Shown here: piece by piece, positions 59,829-64,000 of the stretch
Layout: each line of letters starts with the position of its first letter
Numbering within the stretch: the stretch's first letter is position 1
NCBI GenBank assembly: GCA_038523925.1
Contig: JBCBIY010000002.1
Coordinates: 124,001 to 188,000 of the forward strand
Reading direction: 5' to 3'
Source: JBCBWG01 sp038523925
Lineage (GTDB): Bacteria > Pseudomonadota > Alphaproteobacteria > Rhizobiales > Hyphomicrobiaceae
DNA: 64,000 nt
The notes under the pieces: generated by a model
Seen by the model: the letters and a program-made list of their open reading frames with translations, nothing else
Database searches by the model: none
What the model was told of the DNA's origin: nothing
Made by a program: the position numbers and the translations under genes

Positions 59829-61118
59829 ATGTCCCCATCCGGCCAGCGCCGGCGCGGCGTCGCGGTGATCCTGAAAGGGTATCCTCGCCTGTCAGAGACA
59901 TTCATTGCGCAGGAGTTGCTCGGCCTGGAGCGGCGCGGCTTCCGCCTGCATCTCATCTCAATGCGCCACCCGACCGATACCAAACGCCATCCGATCCACG
60001 ACGAGATCCAGGCGCCGGTCACGTACCTGCCGGAGTATCTTCATCAAGAGCCGCTGCGCGTCATGCGCGGCCTGTGGGCGGCGCGCCGCCTGCCCGGTTT
60101 TCGCGCGGCACTCGGCCAGTTCTGGCGCGACCTCAAGCGCGACGTCACCCGCAACCGGTTCCGCCGGTTCGGCCAGGCAGCCGTCCTGGTCACGGAACTG
60201 CCAGCCGGCACTGAGCACCTCTACGCGCATTTCATTCATACACCGGCCTCCGTCACGCACTACGCGCACCTGATGACCGGGCTGCCGTGGTCGTGCTCGG
60301 CCCACGCGAAAGACATTTGGACGTCGCCTGCCATCGACCTCGAAGGCAAGCTTATCTCAGCCGACTGGGTTGCGACCTGCACGCGGATCGGGGCTGAGCA
60401 TCTGACAGACCTCGCCGGCCCGGCGGGCGATGTGCATCTGATCTATCATGGCCTCGACCTCGCCCGGTTCCCCTCGCCCCCAGCTCGCACCAGCACGCGC
60501 GATGGCAGCAACGCAGACACGCCCGTTCGGCTGCTGACCGTCGGGCGCGCAGTTGCCAAAAAGGGGTTTGATGTGCTCCTCGACGCGCTCGCGCGCTTGC
60601 CGGACGAGACCGCCTGGCAGCTCACCCACATCGGCGGCGGCACCGAACTCCGCGCCTTAAAGGCACAGGCGGACAGGCTCGCCATCGCGGACCGGATCGA
60701 CTGGCAGGGCGCCCGCGACCAGGCCGATGTGCTCGCCGCCTACCGCGCGTCTGATCTCTTCGTGCTCCCCTGCCGCATTGCCGACGATGGCGACCGCGAC
60801 GGCCTGCCAAACGTCCTTGTCGAAGCGCAGAGTCAGGCGCTCTGTTGCGTCTCAACGCCGATCTCCGCGATCCCGGAACTCATAACGGACGGCGAAACCG
60901 GCGCGCTTGTCGCTAGTGAAGATGCGGGCGCGCTTGCCGATGCGCTCACACGTCTCATCGCCGACCCTGCCGCGCGCGACCGGCTCGGGGCCGCCGGTGA
61001 AGCCCGCGTCCGTGCGCACTTCGACATGACCGCCGGGCTCGACAAACTAGCAGCGCTCTTTGGCGCCCCCGCGCCCAAACCCACGCTTACGGACGCGAAG
61101 CCCGAGACCGTCGCATGA
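59829..61118 (+). CDS. Family 4 glycosyltransferase
   Basis: 429 residues from ATG 59829, one base after the upstream stop. It has a GT-B fold with GT4 features: ILKGYPRLSETFIAQELLGLERRG at the N-terminus (as in WcaL/exopolysaccharide enzymes), FSAHAKDIW-like SCSAHAKDIWTS, LLTVGRAVAKKGFDVLLDAL and the retaining EX7E region DGLPNVLVEAQSQAL. It probably adds a hexose to a lipid-linked glycan. It overlaps the next gene (ATGA), so all three glycosyltransferases are translated in sequence. Confidence 0.9.
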   Translation: MSPSGQRRRGVAVILKGYPRLSETFIAQELLGLERRGFRLHLISMRHPTDTKRHPIHDEIQAPVTYLPEYLHQEPLRVMRGLWAARRLPGFRAALGQFWRDLKRDVTRNRFRRFGQAAVLVTELPAGTEHLYAHFIHTPASVTHYAHLMTGLPWSCSAHAKDIWTSPAIDLEGKLISADWVATCTRIGAEHLTDLAGPAGDVHLIYHGLDLARFPSPPARTSTRDGSNADTPVRLLTVGRAVAKKGFDVLLDALARLPDETAWQLTHIGGGTELRALKAQADRLAIADRIDWQGARDQADVLAAYRASDLFVLPCRIADDGDRDGLPNVLVEAQSQALCCVSTPISAIPELITDGETGALVASEDAGALADALTRLIADPAARDRLGAAGEARVRAHFDMTAGLDKLAALFGAPAPKPTLTDAKPETVA

Positions 61119-62299
61119 GCGCGCGCGTCCTATTCTACGTCCAGCATCTGCTCGGCGTCGGCCATGTCTTTCGCGCCAAGCGGATCGTCGAGGCACTCGT
61201 TGAACGCGGAGGTGACGTCGCCGTTGTGCTCGGCGGGCGCGACATTCCGCATCTGAGGTTTGACGGCGCCGCAGTCCATCAACTCCCGGCGATCCACGCT
61301 GGCGACGCAGACTTTGGCAACCTCGTCACGTCGGAGGGCGCGCCGCTGAGTAATGCTTTCCGCGCACACCGCCGCGACGCGCTGATGGACGTCCTTGGCA
61401 AAACATCCCCCGATGTCATCCTCACAGAGGCCTATCCCTTTGCGCGGCGAAGCATGCGCTTCGAGCTCATCCCGTTTCTTGAAGCCGCGCACCGGCAGAC
61501 GCCGCGCCCGCTCATCCTGGCGTCGATCCGCGATATCCTGCAGCGGCCAAGCTCTGAGAAAAAAGCGCAGGAAGCGTGCGATGTTTTCGAGCGGCTCTTT
61601 GATGGCGCGTTAGTGCATGGCGATCCGGACTTCGCGCGCGTCGACGAAAGCTATCCGGCACTGGCAGCCGTCGCGGACCGGTTGCACTATACCGGCATCG
61701 TCGCGCCACCGCTGCGCACGGCCCCAGACCAAGTATCAGCGGCGGCGAATACCTTCGACGTTGTGGTCTCCGCGGGCGGCGGTGCCGTTGGCGGCGACGT
61801 GATCCGGGCGGCCATCGCAGCAAAATCGAAAACACTGCTCGCAGACGCCAACTGGCTTGTGCTGACGGGGCCAAACCTACCGAAAGCCGAACGCCGCGAG
61901 ATTGATGAAATGGCCGCGTCGGCCGGCGTCACTGTGGAGACCTTCCGATCTGATCTTCCGGCACTTGTCGCGGCCGCTCGGATCTCGATCCAGCAGGCCG
62001 GCTACAACACCGTCGCGGACGTTTTGCGGACCGACACAGCCGCCGTGCTCGTCCCCTACGCAATCGGCGGCGAGACGGAACAGACCGACCGCGCCCACGC
62101 GCTCGAACGCCTCGGCCGTGCCGCCGTTGTCACCGAGGAAGACTTGAACTCTGCGACCATGGCCGCGGCGATCGCGCGGGCGCTGGCAGCCCCCTCGCCG
62201 CATCTCGAAATCAATCTTGATGGCGCCAGCACCAGCGCTGAGATCGTCGCCCGGCTCCTCGCCCGCCACCGCAACGACGCGCCGCTTTCGTCAGCCTGA
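61115..62299 (+). CDS. MurG-like (COG4671-type) predicted glycosyltransferase, second copy
   Basis: 394 residues. FYVQHLLGVGHVFRAKRIVEALVERGG parallels the start of the 58622 protein; VVVSAGGGAVGGDV and ISIQQAGYNTVADVLRTDTAAVLVPYAIGGETEQ match its C-terminal donor site. It is therefore a diverged paralogue within the same cluster. The usual donor is a nucleotide sugar; the acceptor is unknown. Its stop overlaps the convergent NlpC/P60 gene by nine bases. Confidence 0.85.
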   Translation: MSARVLFYVQHLLGVGHVFRAKRIVEALVERGGDVAVVLGGRDIPHLRFDGAAVHQLPAIHAGDADFGNLVTSEGAPLSNAFRAHRRDALMDVLGKTSPDVILTEAYPFARRSMRFELIPFLEAAHRQTPRPLILASIRDILQRPSSEKKAQEACDVFERLFDGALVHGDPDFARVDESYPALAAVADRLHYTGIVAPPLRTAPDQVSAAANTFDVVVSAGGGAVGGDVIRAAIAAKSKTLLADANWLVLTGPNLPKAERREIDEMAASAGVTVETFRSDLPALVAAARISIQQAGYNTVADVLRTDTAAVLVPYAIGGETEQTDRAHALERLGRAAVVTEEDLNSATMAAAIARALAAPSPHLEINLDGASTSAEIVARLLARHRNDAPLSSA

Positions 62300-63259
62300 G
62301 GCGGCCACGGTCGCTGGCAGCCGCCTGGCGCCGAGGAACGTCTCGCCCGCCTTCGCGATCCGCTTCGCAGCCGGTGAGAACGGCTCAATCACCGTCATCA
62401 TGTGATGCGCGTTTGCGTGCAGCATCATCACCCCGTCGACCATGATGCCGACATGCCCCGTCCAGAAGACGAGATCGCCACGCTGCAACCCTTCGACATC
62501 GCGCGCGTCGTCTGCGTCGAGCGCCGCCTGGACCTCATCGGCCGCGACCGCAATCTCGCCGAGCCGTTCAAACTGCATGTCGCTATCGCGCGGGCAGTCG
62601 CGCATGCCGGCCGCGACCAGCGCCATCTGGACCAGACCGGAGCAGTCCACCCCAAGCCGGGTGTTGCCGCCCCAGAGATACGGCACATCGAGGAACTGCT
62701 CAGCGACGGCGACGAAGTCACGCGCGGGCTTGGCGACTTCGGCGAGATGCCGTGCGAAGACGAAGCCGCCGTCTGCAATCGCGATGAAGTCACCGGAAAC
62801 CTCGCCGAAGGTGGCGACCGCGTTCAGATGCAAGACGCCGAGCACGCGCGACTTCATGTTTGGCTCAGCGTAGCGGAACGTTGCCGGTGCGCGGACGCGG
62901 TGCGTCGGCTGCGCGGGCGGTGGCAATAGGAGCCCGGCCGGCACGTAGCCTACGTAAGCATCGCGCGTGTTCTGGACCCAGGCCCAATCGCCGGCGACGT
63001 CAAACACGTCAACGACATCGCCGATCAACAGTTCGCTCTCCCGGGGGGAGGCTGCATCCGGTGTGCGATGCAGCGGCGCTGGATCGCGGCCGATGCAGGC
63101 GGCCTGAGGCGCCACAAACCGGTCCGCCTGCACCTTGCCCTGCAGACGCGCATCAGCCAGGTCCGCGCGAAACGCGTTGAGCCTGCGGTCAAGCTTGCCA
63201 GCCTCCGGCTTCGGGACCGGTGGCGGTTTCTGCGCGGCATCATCAGCAGCGTCCGACAC
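62291..63259 (-). CDS. NlpC/P60-family (C40) peptidase with SH3-like domains
   Basis: 322 residues from GTG 63259, one base after the aminopeptidase stop (GAGGG upstream). Two SH3-like regions (about 70-110, SELLIGDVVDVFDVAGDWAW, and 120-180) precede the NlpC/P60 domain, with the catalytic cysteine in VDCSGLVQMAL and histidine in FWTGHVGIM, plus HANAHHM. It resembles gamma-D-glutamyl-diamino acid hydrolases that trim or recycle peptidoglycan peptides. No signal peptide is visible, so a cytoplasmic recycling role with the neighbouring aminopeptidase is plausible. The open frame extends upstream, but that part overlaps the aminopeptidase. Confidence 0.9.
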   Translation of the reverse strand: MSDAADDAAQKPPPVPKPEAGKLDRRLNAFRADLADARLQGKVQADRFVAPQAACIGRDPAPLHRTPDAASPRESELLIGDVVDVFDVAGDWAWVQNTRDAYVGYVPAGLLLPPPAQPTHRVRAPATFRYAEPNMKSRVLGVLHLNAVATFGEVSGDFIAIADGGFVFARHLAEVAKPARDFVAVAEQFLDVPYLWGGNTRLGVDCSGLVQMALVAAGMRDCPRDSDMQFERLGEIAVAADEVQAALDADDARDVEGLQRGDLVFWTGHVGIMVDGVMMLHANAHHMMTVIEPFSPAAKRIAKAGETFLGARRLPATVAASG

Positions 63260-63260
63260 G

Positions 63261-64000
63261 TCAGGCAGCCCTCGCAAACGCCTCAATCGCGTCGGCGACA
63301 GCGCGGGCTGATTGCACCTCGCCGCCCTTTGGACCGAGCGATCGGCGTGTCGGGCGCCAACCGTAAAGGTCGGCATGGGCGTAGACTTTTGCTTTGTCGA
63401 CAAAGCGCTTGAGGAACATCGCGGCCGTAATCGCGCCACCGAAGGGGCCGCTGGAGATGTTGTTGAGGTCGGCGACATCGCTTTCCAACAACTGGTCGTA
63501 ACCCGGCCAGAACGGCATCCGCCATACCGGGTCACCGATCTCCAACCCAGCGGTTTCGACCCGCCCGGCCCAGCTATCGTCGGTTGAGAAAAACGCCGGC
63601 AAATCGGTGCCGAGCGCAACGCGGGCTGCGCCCGTGAGCGTCGCGAACGTCATCATCAGATCAGGCGCGTCTTCGTCGGCCAGCGCAAGCGCATCGGCGA
63701 GCACGAGGCGGCCCTCCGCGTCCGTGTTGCCAATTTCGACGGAGAGCCCCTTCCGCGATGTGATGACATCGCCCGGCCGGAACGCATCGCCGGCGACGGC
63801 GTTCTCCGCGGTCGCGATGATCAGGCGGAGCCGGACCGGCATCTTGCGGGCCATGATCATATGGGCCGCGGCAAATGCAGCCGCAGCGCCGCCCATGTCC
63901 TTTTTCATCAGAAGCATTGCGGCGGCCGGCTTGATGTCGAGGCCGCCCGTGTCAAACGCGATCCCCTTGCCAACGAGCGTGATCTTAGGCGCCGTGCTGT
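63261..64000 (-). CDS. Leucyl aminopeptidase, M17 family (5' end outside window)
   Basis: The C-terminal 246 residues of an M17 aminopeptidase; the N-terminal part lies beyond the right edge. Metal-binding residues are visible in LVGKGIAFDTGGLDIKP, the MKKDMGGAAA segment and the signature NTDAEGRLVLADAL. It removes N-terminal residues from peptides using two metal ions. The downstream NlpC/P60 gene starts one base after its stop, so the two are co-translated, consistent with turnover of wall or cytoplasmic peptides. Confidence 0.93.
   Translation of the reverse strand, partial: STAPKITLVGKGIAFDTGGLDIKPAAAMLLMKKDMGGAAAAFAAAHMIMARKMPVRLRLIIATAENAVAGDAFRPGDVITSRKGLSVEIGNTDAEGRLVLADALALADEDAPDLMMTFATLTGAARVALGTDLPAFFSTDDSWAGRVETAGLEIGDPVWRMPFWPGYDQLLESDVADLNNISSGPFGGAITAAMFLKRFVDKAKVYAHADLYGWRPTRRSLGPKGGEVQSARAVADAIEAFARAA

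Noticed and set aside
62291..63619. NlpC/P60 protein of 442 residues starting at 63619
   Set aside because: The first 120 codons overlap the conserved C-terminus of the M17 aminopeptidase in another frame. GTG 63259, coupled to the aminopeptidase stop, fits the family.
1..64000. tRNA or rRNA genes, insertion sequences, prophage or integrated elements
   Set aside because: None was recognised: no cloverleaf-like sequence with CCA context, no transposase or integrase frames, and no obvious change in base composition.

Overview
This window comes from a GC-rich alphaproteobacterium. The evidence is an aa3-type cytochrome oxidase subunit IV gene (an alphaproteobacterial family), a three-polypeptide proton-translocating transhydrogenase, an RNase E with a large acidic insertion in its S1 domain, the gene order rne / amidase / PBP1A / prfB, and a prfB that carries the programmed +1 frameshift. 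Order and genus cannot be fixed from the sequence; Hyphomicrobiales- or Rhodobacterales-like is an inference. No rRNA, tRNA, IS element, prophage or CRISPR array was seen. The window is almost entirely chromosomal housekeeping and catabolic genes. It starts inside an unidentified gene and ends inside a leucyl aminopeptidase gene.

Layout. 1-2707: 3' end of an unknown gene, then a MoxR/CoxD-type AAA+ ATPase and a CoxE-type VWA protein. 2954-5134: a Gfo/Idh/MocA oxidoreductase converging on a GlxA-type regulator. 5245-12242: two divergent operons that together encode the modules of cobalamin-dependent methionine synthase as separate proteins. The homocysteine-binding protein, corrinoid protein and DUF1638 protein lie leftward. 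A PF13769 protein, methylenetetrahydrofolate reductase, methyl-THF:corrinoid methyltransferase and a RACo/RamA-like reductive activase lie rightward. 12485-16690: the pnt operon, with two extra genes between pntAB and pntB, and a 47-residue oxidase subunit IV. 16804-18371: an acyl-CoA dehydrogenase and a possible small membrane protein. 18491-27815: prfB, PBP1A, amidase and, divergently, rne. 27948-38254: assorted metabolic and envelope genes (aminotransferase, M48 protease, DsbA-like protein, GMC oxidoreductase, acetyltransferase, PTA/PTB enzyme, an Arg/Tyr-rich secreted protein, glutaryl-CoA dehydrogenase, a lipoprotein, superoxide dismutase). 38453-40696: a membrane protein, a winged-helix regulator and a cis-prenyltransferase, with two matching palindromes. 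40941-46377: glycolate oxidase glcDEF with glycerate kinase. 46453-49403: a molybdenum hydroxylase large subunit with a MOSC protein. 49572-52272: fasciclin protein, phosphoglucose isomerase, thioredoxin-like protein. 52390-58562: a Yej/Dpp-type ABC importer. 58622-62299: three glycosyltransferases. 62291-64000: an NlpC/P60 peptidase and an M17 aminopeptidase.

How the genes work together. The methionine-synthase cluster would reduce methylene-THF to methyl-THF, move the methyl group to a free-standing corrinoid protein and then to homocysteine. An ATP- and Fe-S-dependent activase would replace the AdoMet-dependent reactivation domain of MetH. The glycolate/glycerate operon would salvage glycolate as glycerate-2-phosphate, if glyoxylate carboligase and tartronate semialdehyde reductase lie elsewhere. 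The rne-amidase-PBP1A-prfB block is conserved core synteny. The most noteworthy signals are the split methionine synthase and the Arg-rich tails on three of its proteins, a repeat family placed exactly at two operon ends, and the paired palindromes of the regulator/prenyltransferase operon.
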